A stretch of 64,000 bases of DNA from Methanolobus sp. WCC4 (GCF_038022665.1 NZ_CP150629.1:496001-560000); one strand, 5' to 3'. Positions 52,016 through 61,480 are shown, counted from the stretch's first letter. Program-made: numbers and translations. Notes: generated by a model from the letters alone, not told the origin.

Positions 52016-53203
52016 TTGCAGCTATCAAAAAGAGTAAATAAGTACCGTGACAGAATCTTATCTATGTCCCCTGTAAGCCGGCCTGATGGAAGCACAGATA
52101 TCGTTTCCCGTTCACGAGAGTATATCAGCTCTGTGCTCGGGAACCTGCCGGAATCCCTCAAGGACGCAAGCAGCGAGGTAGTTGTCGAATTCGTGTGTGA
52201 CGAATTACGGAGGATACCCGTTCCCCTGCTGGGTTCCATACTTGCAAAGGCTGTGGAGAAGAAGTACGGAGGAGACAAGGCTAATGATGACTCCCTTTAC
52301 GAACTGGGGGAAATGCTCGAGAGCATGAAGGACTCCGATGACGGTCTTCAGAGAGAACTTGAGAACATCAATATCTTCCTGCCTGAGATAATGGATGCCA
52401 TAGCTGCACAGGGACAGATGATGGAGGAAAGGGACACACCTGACCTTCAGGTACTCAACGCCACACTGGACCTGAAGTACCCGATGAATGACAATGAGCT
52501 TCGGCTCATCCTTTCAAACACCGGTGGCAGTTCGGTCATGGTGGATGAGATATTCCTTGATATAGAGGACTGGGAACCTGATACTAATATAGACTTCAGC
52601 ATGCCGGCAGCACCGATGCAAATGCTGTTCCTGAAGGCTGAACTCTCAGTTGAAAGGAACGAGTATCCGCTCTTCAGTCTGAACTCGATCCCACCACGTA
52701 TCTTCGGTGAAAGAGGTGATGGTGCAGAGATGATCATCATACAGCTCTCATCCCTCAATAACGCGGGATATAATTTTAGATTGAGAATTAACTGGCAGGA
52801 TCTCTCCACTGGAAATAAGGGGGTCTTAAACTACCCTGCTTCCGAAGAGAAGGGCCTCAGACTCACTTTCCCCTATTCACCGGGGTGGACACAGGACATA
52901 AGGACAAATTCCCTTCTTGAAAGGAAAAAGGTATTCCAGCAGATGGAGCTGAAATTCAGGGAGATACGGTCGATATTGAAAGATGTCTATCGCTCTGATG
53001 AGAATAACACGGATGCAGCCAACAAAGAACTGTTCGATATAGGATTGAGTGCAGGCATTGATACATATCCTGACCTCAGCTTCATGATCTCGGTATTCGG
53101 ACCTATATTCATGGAACTGGCTTCCTCTTATCCTAAAAAGGAAACCGAGGAACTCATAAGAGATATCAAGGTGATGCTTCCACAGGAGTCCCAAAGCTTT
53201 TAA
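52016..53203 (+). CDS. large uncharacterised protein divergent from the Vms1-like gene
   Basis: A 395-residue soluble protein I do not recognise. Residues 1-130 look helical, with a serine-rich turn and ESMKDSDDGLQRELENINIFL. Residues ~140-270 look beta-rich (LNATLDLKYPMNDNELRLIL, MVDEIFLDIEDWEP, AEMIIIQLSSLNNAGYNFRL), like a C2 or Ig-like sandwich. The last ~110 residues are helical. No catalytic motif, cysteine cluster or membrane segment is seen. The start is TTG 52016, with AGGA six bases upstream; ATG 52064 is the alternative. It ends 177 bases before cysE and is probably transcribed alone. Confidence 0.65.
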   Translation: MQLSKRVNKYRDRILSMSPVSRPDGSTDIVSRSREYISSVLGNLPESLKDASSEVVVEFVCDELRRIPVPLLGSILAKAVEKKYGGDKANDDSLYELGEMLESMKDSDDGLQRELENINIFLPEIMDAIAAQGQMMEERDTPDLQVLNATLDLKYPMNDNELRLILSNTGGSSVMVDEIFLDIEDWEPDTNIDFSMPAAPMQMLFLKAELSVERNEYPLFSLNSIPPRIFGERGDGAEMIIIQLSSLNNAGYNFRLRINWQDLSTGNKGVLNYPASEEKGLRLTFPYSPGWTQDIRTNSLLERKKVFQQMELKFREIRSILKDVYRSDENNTDAANKELFDIGLSAGIDTYPDLSFMISVFGPIFMELASSYPKKETEELIRDIKVMLPQESQSF

Positions 53204-53380
53204 ATGTGATTATAATCGATCATTATATGGGATCACTGGAAGTGGACGATAAGGGAAGACTGAGAGCCTTTTGGGAATAAAGGACAATACGCAGGAAAAG
53301 TTACATTTGAAGGGTAAAGCTTGTTAACGGCGTTAACATCACAAAATACATAGAAATGAATTGGTAAAGATGGGATATAC

Positions 53381-54349
53381 ATGGACAAAACATTACCACC
53401 GGAACAAAAAAGATGTATGATACTGGATTCCATGGTCGATAACAAATACCGGGCTGAGATCCCGGAAATTGTAGACCTCGTTGTCAACAGTTGTTCTGAT
53501 AAAGGTTGTTTTGACCATGTCGATGCTGCTGTGATCCCATCAAAGGAATCACTGATAGAGATCATTGACCTTATCAAGGACATCCTCTTCCCCGGTTACT
53601 TTGGGGACCAGACGGTAGACCGGAACACACTTTCATACCACGTTGGAAATGAGATCACTGAACTCTTCGGCAAGCTCTCGGAACAGATCACCAATAGTAT
53701 CATACACGAATGCAACCGCTATGAAGAGGAGTGCACCGAGTGTATAGACCGGGGACATGAGGAAACCTTGAGATTCCTCAGGAAAATCCCCGATATAAGG
53801 TCCATGCTGGCATCTGATATCATCGCCACATATGAAGGGGATCCTGCAGCTAAAAGCTATGATGAGATAATATTCAGCTATCCGGGGATATTCGCCATGA
53901 CCGTCTACAGGGCGGCCCATGAACTGCACAGACAGGGAATCTCCATTATACCGAGGATAATGACAGAGTATGCCCACAGTGCCGTGGGAATAGACATCCA
54001 CCCCGGTGCAAGGATCGGCAAGGGATTCTTCATCGACCATGGTACAGGTGTTGTTATAGGCGAGACCTGTGAGATCGGCGATAATGTCCGCATCTATCAG
54101 GGTGTCACCCTTGGTTCACTGAGCTTTCCCAAGGATGAGGCCGGGAATATAATAAGGGACCGGAAAAGACATCCGACCATCGAGGATGATGTAATAATCT
54201 ACTCCAGCGCAACGATCCTCGGTGGAGATACCGTTATCGGAGCACGCTCCGTTATCGGCGGTAACGTGTGGCTCACCGAATCCGTCCCGCCGGACACAAA
54301 GGTGGTCATAGAGGAACCAAGTCTCATTTTCAAAGAGAAGAGACATTGA
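53381..54349 (+). CDS. cysE: serine O-acetyltransferase
   Basis: A 322-residue protein with an N-terminal helical domain and a C-terminal left-handed beta-helix of hexapeptides. Signatures: DIIATYEGDPAAKSYDEII, YAHSAVGIDIHPGARIGKGFFIDHGTGVVIGET (in pieces) with catalytic histidines, then VRIYQGVTLG. It makes O-acetylserine from serine and acetyl-CoA, the substrate of CysK. The long N terminus resembles the EpsC-type enzymes of anaerobes. cysK follows 63 bases downstream; together they give the O-acetylserine route to cysteine, used by some Methanosarcina alongside the tRNA route. GGGATATAC precedes the ATG, a weak ribosome site. Confidence 0.93.
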   Translation: MDKTLPPEQKRCMILDSMVDNKYRAEIPEIVDLVVNSCSDKGCFDHVDAAVIPSKESLIEIIDLIKDILFPGYFGDQTVDRNTLSYHVGNEITELFGKLSEQITNSIIHECNRYEEECTECIDRGHEETLRFLRKIPDIRSMLASDIIATYEGDPAAKSYDEIIFSYPGIFAMTVYRAAHELHRQGISIIPRIMTEYAHSAVGIDIHPGARIGKGFFIDHGTGVVIGETCEIGDNVRIYQGVTLGSLSFPKDEAGNIIRDRKRHPTIEDDVIIYSSATILGGDTVIGARSVIGGNVWLTESVPPDTKVVIEEPSLIFKEKRH

Positions 54350-54412
54350 TGTTTTTCATTTTCATCAAATAAAGACAAATACCGTAAATAGAACGATACA
54401 GGAGTTGGGAAT

Positions 54413-55351
54413 ATCAACATCTATGAAGACATAACAAAGACGGTGGGTAACACACCACTTGTACGCCTGAACAGGATAACTGAGGGATGCCATGCAACAA
54501 TTGTTGGAAAGGTCGAGTCTTTCAATCCCCTGAGCTCAGTGAAGGATCGTATTGCCCTGAATATGATAGAGTCAGCTGAGAAGGATGGATGCCTGAGCAA
54601 GGACACGGTCATTATAGAGCCTACATCAGGGAACACAGGTATAGGCCTGGCATTTGTCTGTGCGGCAAAAGGGTACCGACTGATCCTGACGATGCCTGAT
54701 ACCATGAGCATCGAAAGAAGGAAGATACTCAGGTTGCTCGGTGCCGAGATAGTGTTGACTCCCGGCAGCAAAGGTATGAACGGAGCGATCGTGGAAGCCG
54801 AAGAGATGGCAAAGAGGACTGAGAACTCATTTGTCCCTCACCAGTTCATGAACCCTGCAAATCCTGAGATACACCGTCGTACCACAGCCGAGGAGATATG
54901 GAACGATACTGATGGTAAGGTTGACATCCTTGTGGCAGGTGTTGGAACCGGAGGGACCATTACAGGAGTGACAGAAGTAATCAAGTCCAGAAAACCCTCT
55001 TTCAAGGCAATAGCTGTTGAACCTGAAGATTCACCTGTACTTTCCGGAGGTAACCCCGGACCTCATAAGATACAGGGTATAGGTGCAGGTTTCGTCCCTG
55101 AGGTCCTGAACACCGACATCATCGACGAGATTGTGAAGGTCAGCAATGATGATTCCTTTGAGACTGCAAAACAGATGGCAAGCAAAGAGGGGATACTCGT
55201 TGGTATCTCATGTGGTGCAGCCGTTCACGCAGCCCTCGAGATAGCAAGAAGAGAGGAGAATGCCGGAAAACTGATAGTTGTGATACTACCTGATACCGGT
55301 GAGAGATATCTCAGTACACCGCTTGCAGACTTTGAGGATCTGACAGAATAA
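54413..55351 (+). CDS. cysK: cysteine synthase (O-acetylserine sulfhydrylase), non-canonical start
   Basis: A PLP enzyme of about 312 residues that makes cysteine from O-acetylserine and sulfide. It has [13 protein letters not shown] with the PLP lysine, [24 protein letters not shown] and [11 protein letters not shown]. Family members begin near [18 protein letters not shown], and that text is read in frame from 54416, but no ATG, GTG or TTG precedes it. ATC at 54413 lies eight bases after GGAG and is the best candidate start, perhaps from an ATG mutated at its third base. The only standard start, GTG at 54443, would remove the first strand and has no ribosome site. A sequencing error is also possible. 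Confidence 0.85.
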   Translation: MNIYEDITKTVGNTPLVRLNRITEGCHATIVGKVESFNPLSSVKDRIALNMIESAEKDGCLSKDTVIIEPTSGNTGIGLAFVCAAKGYRLILTMPDTMSIERRKILRLLGAEIVLTPGSKGMNGAIVEAEEMAKRTENSFVPHQFMNPANPEIHRRTTAEEIWNDTDGKVDILVAGVGTGGTITGVTEVIKSRKPSFKAIAVEPEDSPVLSGGNPGPHKIQGIGAGFVPEVLNTDIIDEIVKVSNDDSFETAKQMASKEGILVGISCGAAVHAALEIARREENAGKLIVVILPDTGERYLSTPLADFEDLTE

Positions 55352-55597
55352 CGACTTTTTTCCATTCGCAGTTATCATTATAATAGCTGCCATTACTTCC
55401 TTTTTTTCTTTAGTCGACCGCTCATTTTGCTTTCTGGGGCCTGCTATATCCAAAACATATATATCCCATCAAATTCAAGTTTTATTTGGGAGTATCTGAA
55501 CACAAATATCTGTTATGCAGAGTATCAGCTCTGCTTTTCCGGCTTTTCTTTCTTTCCGGTAACATACGACTAATGAAAAAGACTTTGGGGTGATGCA

Positions 55598-56656
55598 ATG
55601 CTTAACATCAGGCCTTTTAAAGAACAGGACAACGAGACCCTGCTGAGTATAGAAAGAATGTGCCCTCAGGGAAATGAACAATGCGAGATGGTCATAGACA
55701 AGGGACCGGATATCACAGCAAGGTATGATCTTTACGATAACTGGGAGATACGCGTTGCAGAAGTGGATGATGAAGCTGTGGGCTGGGTAGGGTGGACCAT
55801 GAAGGGAAAACCTGAGGACAGGTACATCTACATAGCCGAGGTGATGGTCCATCCTGCACACAGAAGGAAGGGGATCGGAGTGCAACTCATAAGAGAAGCC
55901 GAGAGCTTTGCAAAGGAGAACAAGGCCTCCCACATATACTGCTATGCATACGCACCGAACACCTCCTTCCTGAAACTCTGTGAGAAGCTCGGATACATCC
56001 AGGAGAAAGATATAGAGATCATTGCGATGTCCGCATATAAAAAAGAGCTTTCTGAGAGGGAATACGACCTTGAGAGGCTCGACCCCAAAGAACTGCCTGA
56101 AGCTGTTAAGCTGTTAAACACCTACTACGAAGGAAGGGCTCATTTCACACCTTTCACTGCCAGCAGTTTCAAGGCATATGCAAACCGCGTGCTCGGATAC
56201 GGTCTTGAGAACTTCCTTGTAGCCAAATGGAGAGGGAAGATAGTTGCATGTGCCGGATTCTGGGACTCGTCGGTCCTCATGGAGATGACCTATACGAAGG
56301 AACCCATGATGTGGAAGATCATGGCCAATGCTTACGGAATGCTCAGGCACTTCACCAGCATGCCAAAGGTCCCTACAGAGGGCGAGTTCTTCAAATTCCA
56401 TTCCATTGTTGACCATGCATTCGACCCTGAACATGAACCTGCAATGGTAGAGATACTGAACTACTGCAACAACCTCATGTTCGACACGAAATGTGATTTC
56501 TTCGGGATCTATACCGACCCTGATGACCCCCTTCTCAGGGTCACGAAGAAGTTCAAACCGCTGAAGGAGAACATGTACCTCTACGCAAAGCCGATCTCAG
56601 GAAAGATACCGGACCTCAGCAACATCTATGTGGACTGCAGGGACACGATACTCTGA
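55598..56656 (+). CDS. tandem GNAT acetyltransferase
   Basis: A 352-residue protein with two GNAT-like halves. The first (1-150) is complete: LNIRPFKEQDNETLLSIERM, AEVMVHPAHRRKGIGVQLIREAESFAKENKA in parts with the RRKGIG acetyl-CoA loop, and TSFLKLCEKLGY. The second half (~160-340) is more divergent (FLVAKWRGKIVACAGFWD, DFFGIYTDPDDPLLRV). Such double GNATs include mycothiol synthase and aminoglycoside acetyltransferases; the role here is unknown. GGGGTGATGCA before the ATG is a strong ribosome site. It is alone after a 246-base gap. Confidence 0.8.
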   Translation: MLNIRPFKEQDNETLLSIERMCPQGNEQCEMVIDKGPDITARYDLYDNWEIRVAEVDDEAVGWVGWTMKGKPEDRYIYIAEVMVHPAHRRKGIGVQLIREAESFAKENKASHIYCYAYAPNTSFLKLCEKLGYIQEKDIEIIAMSAYKKELSEREYDLERLDPKELPEAVKLLNTYYEGRAHFTPFTASSFKAYANRVLGYGLENFLVAKWRGKIVACAGFWDSSVLMEMTYTKEPMMWKIMANAYGMLRHFTSMPKVPTEGEFFKFHSIVDHAFDPEHEPAMVEILNYCNNLMFDTKCDFFGIYTDPDDPLLRVTKKFKPLKENMYLYAKPISGKIPDLSNIYVDCRDTIL

Positions 56657-56736
56657 CACCAATTGAAATATGGATCGAAGATGGTCCCTGATACATCAGT
56701 TAACCATAAAAGTCACCCGAACCTAGTTAGTTGATA

Positions 56737-57825
56737 ATGGGACGTGTGATCATCCATGTGGATATGGACTATTTCTATGCCGCGATAGAGGAAAGGGAAG
56801 ACCCATCCCTCAGGGATAAGGCTGTTGTTGTATGCATGTATTCCAACCGGGGAGAGTCCGGGGGAGCTGTAAGTACGTCCAACTATATAGCAAGGGAAGC
56901 CGGGATACGTTCTGCAATGCCCTGCAAACTTGCAAGGTCGAAGAAGCCCGATGCTGTATTCCTCCCTGTCCGTAAACCATTCTATGAAGAGGTATCAGCA
57001 AACATAATGGAGATCCTCAGGTCAAATGCCGACACCGAGGAGGCCTTTGAGAAGATAAGCATCGATGAGGCTTTCCTGGAGATCACGGTATCCTGTAAAG
57101 GTGACTATGGACTTGCGGAAGAGATCGGTCTTCGGATCAAGCAGGAAGTGAAGGAACAGGAAAGGATCACCTGCTCCGTTGGGATCGGTCCCAATAAGCT
57201 CATTGCCAAGATGGCTTCCTCGTACCAGAAACCTGATGGTATCACCATTGTAAGGCCGGAAGATGTTGACGGTTTCCTCAAACCAATGCCTGTCAAGGAA
57301 TTGTGGGGGATCGGCAAGGTCACTGAAGAAAAACTATCTGAAATGGGGATAAATAAAGTTGAGGAACTGGCATCGTGTGATGTAATGGAACTTATCGCCG
57401 TTTTCGGAAAGAACAAGGGTATGTGGTTAAAGGATGCAGCCTCAGGTATCGATGAAAGTCCCGTGAAAGAGAGAACGGCAACAGACCAGATCGGCCGGAT
57501 GGCATCACTCGAACATGACAGCAGGAATGAGAATATGATTTTCTCGTTACTTGAAGAGCTTGTGGACGATGTCATGGAAAAAGTGAGAAAACGAAAAGTA
57601 TCCTTCCGTTCGGTGACAGTAACTGTTATATTCTCTAACTTCAAAACCTCAACGAAAAGTCGTACACTGAACCACGCTGTCAATGACAGGGATATCCTGA
57701 TCCAGAACGCAAGGGAGATGATGAAGCAGTTCCTTGAGAAAAGCGAGATCAACTTCAGGCGTATCGGTGTCAGGGTCGATAACCTGCAGGAGAATACAGG
57801 TCAGAAGAGCCTTTTTGATTTTTGA
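56737..57825 (+). CDS. dinB: DNA polymerase IV (Y-family)
   Basis: A 362-residue translesion polymerase. VIIHVDMDYFYAAIEER gives the first metal aspartates and steric gate; KISIDEAFLEIT gives the catalytic DE pair. The CSVGIGPNKLIAKMASSYQKPDG stretch (in part) is classic DinB. The helix-hairpin-helix LWGIGKVTEEKLSEMG and little-finger domain follow. The last residues QKSLFDF fit a PCNA-interacting (PIP) box. ATG 56737 was chosen; a TTG at 56731 is in frame. The channel gene starts nine bases after the stop, an odd pairing that may be chance. Confidence 0.95.
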   Translation: MGRVIIHVDMDYFYAAIEEREDPSLRDKAVVVCMYSNRGESGGAVSTSNYIAREAGIRSAMPCKLARSKKPDAVFLPVRKPFYEEVSANIMEILRSNADTEEAFEKISIDEAFLEITVSCKGDYGLAEEIGLRIKQEVKEQERITCSVGIGPNKLIAKMASSYQKPDGITIVRPEDVDGFLKPMPVKELWGIGKVTEEKLSEMGINKVEELASCDVMELIAVFGKNKGMWLKDAASGIDESPVKERTATDQIGRMASLEHDSRNENMIFSLLEELVDDVMEKVRKRKVSFRSVTVTVIFSNFKTSTKSRTLNHAVNDRDILIQNAREMMKQFLEKSEINFRRIGVRVDNLQENTGQKSLFDF

Positions 57826-57834
57826 GGTAAACGC

Positions 57835-58689
57835 ATGGCTGTATACGAGGACAGATATTCTGACAACAGGCCCGGGGAAGAGAACTGGAAAAGCCGGCTC
57901 TATGATATTATTTTCGAGGCTGACACACCTGCCGGAAAGAATTTCGATATCGTTCTTATAGTCAGTATACTGCTGAGTGTCCTTGCTGTGATGCTGGACA
58001 GTGTCAGCTCGTTCAGAAGCGCACACGGTACCTTTCTCTATAATGTAGAATGGTTCTTCACGATACTATTCACGATCGAATACGCACTTCGCCTGATATG
58101 TGTCAAAAGCAGGGCCAGGTATGCGACAAGCCTATTTGGAATGGTCGATCTGCTTGCTATAATCCCTACATATCTGAGCCTGTTCCTTCCCGGAAGCCAG
58201 TTCCTGCTGGTCATAAGGATACTCAGGGTACTGAGGATATTCCGTATTCTGAAACTGGTCAAGTACCTGAACGAAGCAGAGATGCTCATAGAGGCTTTGA
58301 AGGCGAGCAGCAGGAAGATAACTGTCTTCCTTTTTACGGTACTTACACTGGTAATTATTCTCGGGTCGCTCATGTATCTGATAGAGGGTGAAAAAAATGG
58401 GTTCACAAGCATACCCCTCAGTATATACTGGGCTATTGTAACTTTGACAACTGTCGGTTTTGGAGACCTGGTACCCCATACGACACTTGGAAGAACCCTG
58501 GCATCTGTTGTTATGATACTGGGTTACAGCATAATCGCCGTCCCTACGGGTATTGTGACAGCCGAGATGAGCCTGGCTTCCATAGATGCAAGGGAAAGAG
58601 CAAGACCAAAGATCACCTGTGAGCACTGCGGGAACCAGAATAACGATACAGACGCCCGTTTTTGTAAGTACTGTGGCACAGGATTATAG
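57835..58689 (+). CDS. voltage-gated-type potassium channel with C-terminal zinc ribbon
   Basis: A 284-residue six-transmembrane channel. S1 begins ~37 (FDIVLIVSILLSVLAVML), S4 is RILRVLRIFRILKLVKY with regularly spaced arginines and lysines, and the pore loop is WAIVTLTTVGFGDLVPHT with the TVGFGD potassium filter. S6 is ASVVMILGYSIIAVPTG. The ~45-residue cytoplasmic tail ends in a zinc ribbon, CEHCGNQ ... CKYCGTG, instead of an RCK domain. A role in setting membrane potential is expected. GAGG lies eight bases before the ATG; dinB ends nine bases upstream. Confidence 0.92.
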   Translation: MAVYEDRYSDNRPGEENWKSRLYDIIFEADTPAGKNFDIVLIVSILLSVLAVMLDSVSSFRSAHGTFLYNVEWFFTILFTIEYALRLICVKSRARYATSLFGMVDLLAIIPTYLSLFLPGSQFLLVIRILRVLRIFRILKLVKYLNEAEMLIEALKASSRKITVFLFTVLTLVIILGSLMYLIEGEKNGFTSIPLSIYWAIVTLTTVGFGDLVPHTTLGRTLASVVMILGYSIIAVPTGIVTAEMSLASIDARERARPKITCEHCGNQNNDTDARFCKYCGTGL

Positions 58690-58997
58690 GGCAAATATCA
58701 AATATTGATTTTCGATAAATATCTGATATTGAATATATTATTTAGTTATACTTTAATCGGAGCTCTTCATCCATATTTTGTACTTGTTCCTCTTTGAGAT
58801 GGACCTGGCAAAGGCTCCGGAATATGAATCATCATCATCATCATATCGATTTTTGCAGGATACATATAAATACGAGAATCCAAGAGTGCTCATTGATCAG
58901 TAAATTCTCATTGACTGATATAGGATTATACTGGTAGTATAACATACTCAAAAATGAGTTTACTGCTGCCTATAATGGAAGAAAGGACCGTGTTCCG
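58690..58997. other. 308-base region upstream of the histidine kinase
   Basis: No gene seen. Near-repeats ATATCAAATATTGATT and ATATCTGATATTGAAT lie just after the channel gene. A short ATC repeat (AATCATCATCATCATCAT) is at ~58826. A TATA-like TACATATAAATA is at ~58861, and two copies of CTCATTGA (58889, 58908) follow, a possible direct-repeat binding site. ACTC-aaaaat-GAGT forms a small hairpin near 58948. Confidence 0.45.
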
Positions 58998-60593
58998 ATG
59001 TGCGAGATAAAAAACGATGAGCAAAAAGACTCTCAGCTCAACCTGTTGAAAAAGACCTTTTCATCAGTACAGGACCTCATAGTTGTTATCGACCGTGATA
59101 TGAGGATAGTCACAAGTAACTGGAAGAACTGTGACCCCATACCTGCAAATGAGAAGAAGAGCAATCCTTTCTGTTACAGTTGCCTTATGAAGCGCAGCAC
59201 TCCATGCGGATCATGCAAACTGCTCGAGGTCTTTGCAACCGGTAAATGCAGGACATTCGAAATAGAGGACCCTCTTGACAACAGGACAAAGCTCATCGAG
59301 CTATCCCCTGTTTTTGATGACGATGGCAGCGTAATATTTGTGGTCAGGCATTCAAAGGACATCAGCGAGCGAAAGCATGTGGAAAAAGTCCTTCAGATGA
59401 GAGAAAGACAGCAGGCTGCTGTGGCAAAACTGGGACAGGAAGGACTGGCCGGAGCCGAGATAGAAGAACTCATGCAGGGATCCGTCGAGCTTGTGGCAAA
59501 GACCCTTGATGTTGAGTACTGCAGGATAATGAAGAACGAGGATGGTAATACCATCATGGTCGCAGGCATTGGCTGGGAAGACGAACCTGAAAAGAAAACT
59601 GAGACAGGTAAGAATGACATTGTCTGCTATACCCTTTATTCATGCGGACCTGACATCGTTCAGGAAGAGAACTCACAGGAAAGGTTCGACAAACTCTCAA
59701 CTTTGAAGGCTCAGGGAATCGTCAGCGGGATGGACGTGATCATCGGCAGCAAGGACAAACCCTTCGGGACCATGAACGTTCACAGCACACAGGAAAGGAT
59801 GTTCACAAAGGACGATATGAACTTCGTGCAGTCCATTGCGAACGTTCTTGCAGAAGCACACAGCCGTAAGCAGACAGAAGAGGATCTCAAGAAGTATGCA
59901 AGGGAACTCGAGGATGCAAACCACCTCAAAGTGCTGTTCACCGACATACTCACGCACGATCTGCTCAACCCTGCGAACATCATCAGGGGATTCACAGAAC
60001 AGCTTATTATAACCGAGGACGATGACTCCAGGAAGAATCTCCTTGATAAGATCCACAATAACAACGAGAAGCTGATCTACATGATGGAATCGGCCTCTAA
60101 GTTCATCAAACTGGAATCAATAGAGGACATCAGGTTCGGGGAAGAAGACCTTTTGCCAGTTATGAGAAAGGTCATCAGGAACGTTGAGCCTGATAGCCAT
60201 AAAAAGGACATCGAATTGAACTTCACACCAGAGAGCAGTTACCCTTCACTTATCAACCCGCTCATAGACGAAGTGATCCTGAACCTGCTCTCCAATGCTA
60301 TAAAATACAGTCCTCCTGGTGGGAAGATAAGCATCAATGTCACGGATATGGGTGAGAACTGGAAGGTCCATGTAGCTGATATCGGACCCGGCATCAGTAA
60401 TGAGGACAAGACCCTGATATTCGAACGTTTCAGGCAGGCTGACAAGGGAAGCGTTAAAGGAAGTGGCCTCGGTCTTGCGATAGTTAAGAGGATCGTCGAA
60501 CTTCACGGCGGTGAGGTCGGTGTCAATGACAACCCGATAGGCAGGGGAAGTGTGTTCTGGTTCACCGTGAAGAAGGCCCCATGTGAACAATAA
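58998..60593 (+). CDS. sensor histidine kinase with cysteine-rich PAS and GAF domains
   Basis: A 531-residue soluble kinase. An N-terminal PAS-like domain (~15-125) contains six cysteines (C45, C59, C62, C70, C73, C84) in SNWKNCD, FCYSC, TPCGSCK and GKC. A GAF domain covers ~145-290. The dimer helix holds H320 in FTDILTHDLLNPAN. The ATP-binding domain has N box NLLSNAIKYS, G1 VADIGPGIS, F box FERFRQADKG and G2 GSGLGLAIVKRI. There is no receiver domain and no response regulator nearby. The cysteines suggest heme, Fe-S or thiol redox sensing, as known for methanogen kinases such as MsmS. No membrane segment is seen. Confidence 0.88.
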   Translation: MCEIKNDEQKDSQLNLLKKTFSSVQDLIVVIDRDMRIVTSNWKNCDPIPANEKKSNPFCYSCLMKRSTPCGSCKLLEVFATGKCRTFEIEDPLDNRTKLIELSPVFDDDGSVIFVVRHSKDISERKHVEKVLQMRERQQAAVAKLGQEGLAGAEIEELMQGSVELVAKTLDVEYCRIMKNEDGNTIMVAGIGWEDEPEKKTETGKNDIVCYTLYSCGPDIVQEENSQERFDKLSTLKAQGIVSGMDVIIGSKDKPFGTMNVHSTQERMFTKDDMNFVQSIANVLAEAHSRKQTEEDLKKYARELEDANHLKVLFTDILTHDLLNPANIIRGFTEQLIITEDDDSRKNLLDKIHNNNEKLIYMMESASKFIKLESIEDIRFGEEDLLPVMRKVIRNVEPDSHKKDIELNFTPESSYPSLINPLIDEVILNLLSNAIKYSPPGGKISINVTDMGENWKVHVADIGPGISNEDKTLIFERFRQADKGSVKGSGLGLAIVKRIVELHGGEVGVNDNPIGRGSVFWFTVKKAPCEQ

Positions 60594-60607
60594 ATTGATC
60601 AGACCAA

Positions 60608-61402
60608 CTATCTCTTTTTCTTCTTGCTCAATTCGATGTCAACCCTGACCTTCCTGACAGCAAGGTCTGTCGAGAGACCTCGCAGCATCCATCTTAATGC
60701 GGAAGCCTGCTGACTGCTGTTACCGGGGAACTCCTTTTCAGCTATTGTAGATGCTTTTTTACCTGCTTCTTCCTTCAAGGTATCGAGCTTCTTCCTGGAA
60801 AATGAGTCAAAACCACCGACCTTGAGATTGGCGAATGATTTGAAACCGGGTGAAGGTTCTGTATTCAATTCATTTATCTTCAGTCTCAAATTGGAAGAAA
60901 CAGATGCCGAGTTCACATCAGCAACGAACTTTCTCTCGGATGGAGCCACAGATGGCGCTTTAGATGGGCTTTTTGATGAATTGTTCAGCCTGGACTTCGG
61001 CATTGCCAGACGGTCTGCAGTTGTGTTCTGCTCCCTGGGAACCCATGTGAACCTGACCTGAAGGTTATGCTTCCGGATAACAGATTCTGTTTCCTCTTTG
61101 ATTTTCCCGAGGTTCTGGTTCTTGACCTTCCACTGACCTGACATCTGGTTTATGACAAGCTTGCTGTCCCCACGGACCTGAAGCGGACCTTTCCCACCAA
61201 GCTTCAGGTAGTTGGATATACCCTCCTTGAGGGCGGTGTACTCAGCAACGTTATTGGTGTTCGGAGGAGATGGTTTCTTCTCCTTGCTCCCTTCTGTGGG
61301 AGCTTTGCCGCTGCTCCAGTTGATCACCCATCCGAATCCCATTATGCCTCCGGGATTGGGGTCGCATGAGCCATCGAAGTTCAGTGTGTCCATATTTCCC
61401 AT
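60608..61402 (-). CDS. RNase HI-like protein with long C-terminal extension
   Basis: About 264 residues. The first ~135 form a type-1 RNase H fold with the catalytic set: FDGSCDPNPGG, NTNNVAEYTAL, VRGDSKLVI and TTADRLA (Asp, Glu, Asp, Asp). It would cleave RNA in RNA/DNA hybrids. After a serine/proline-rich linker (SSKSPSKAPSVAPS) comes a ~115-residue domain with FANLKVGGFDSFSRKKLDTL and ASALRWMLRGLSTDLAVRKV, ending KKKKR, not part of standard RNase HI. ATG 61402 or 61393 are possible; the longer frame to 61549 reads through a dispersed repeat and was rejected. Confidence 0.85.
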   Translation of the reverse strand: MGNMDTLNFDGSCDPNPGGIMGFGWVINWSSGKAPTEGSKEKKPSPPNTNNVAEYTALKEGISNYLKLGGKGPLQVRGDSKLVINQMSGQWKVKNQNLGKIKEETESVIRKHNLQVRFTWVPREQNTTADRLAMPKSRLNNSSKSPSKAPSVAPSERKFVADVNSASVSSNLRLKINELNTEPSPGFKSFANLKVGGFDSFSRKKLDTLKEEAGKKASTIAEKEFPGNSSQQASALRWMLRGLSTDLAVRKVRVDIELSKKKKR

Positions 61403-61480
61403 ATGTTTGTTTGAAGGCGGGTCATTGTTCTTGTATCTGGTGGGAGAAGAAGAGAAACAGCAGATAACACGGTTAGCCAT

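Noticed and set aside
54443-54445. GTG as the cysK start
   Set aside because: It would drop the conserved NIYEDITKT segment that is plainly encoded upstream, and no ribosome site precedes it.
58826-58846. ATC triplet repeat taken as a regulatory or CRISPR-like repeat
   Set aside because: Only about six units, no spacers, no cas genes; a simple repeat.
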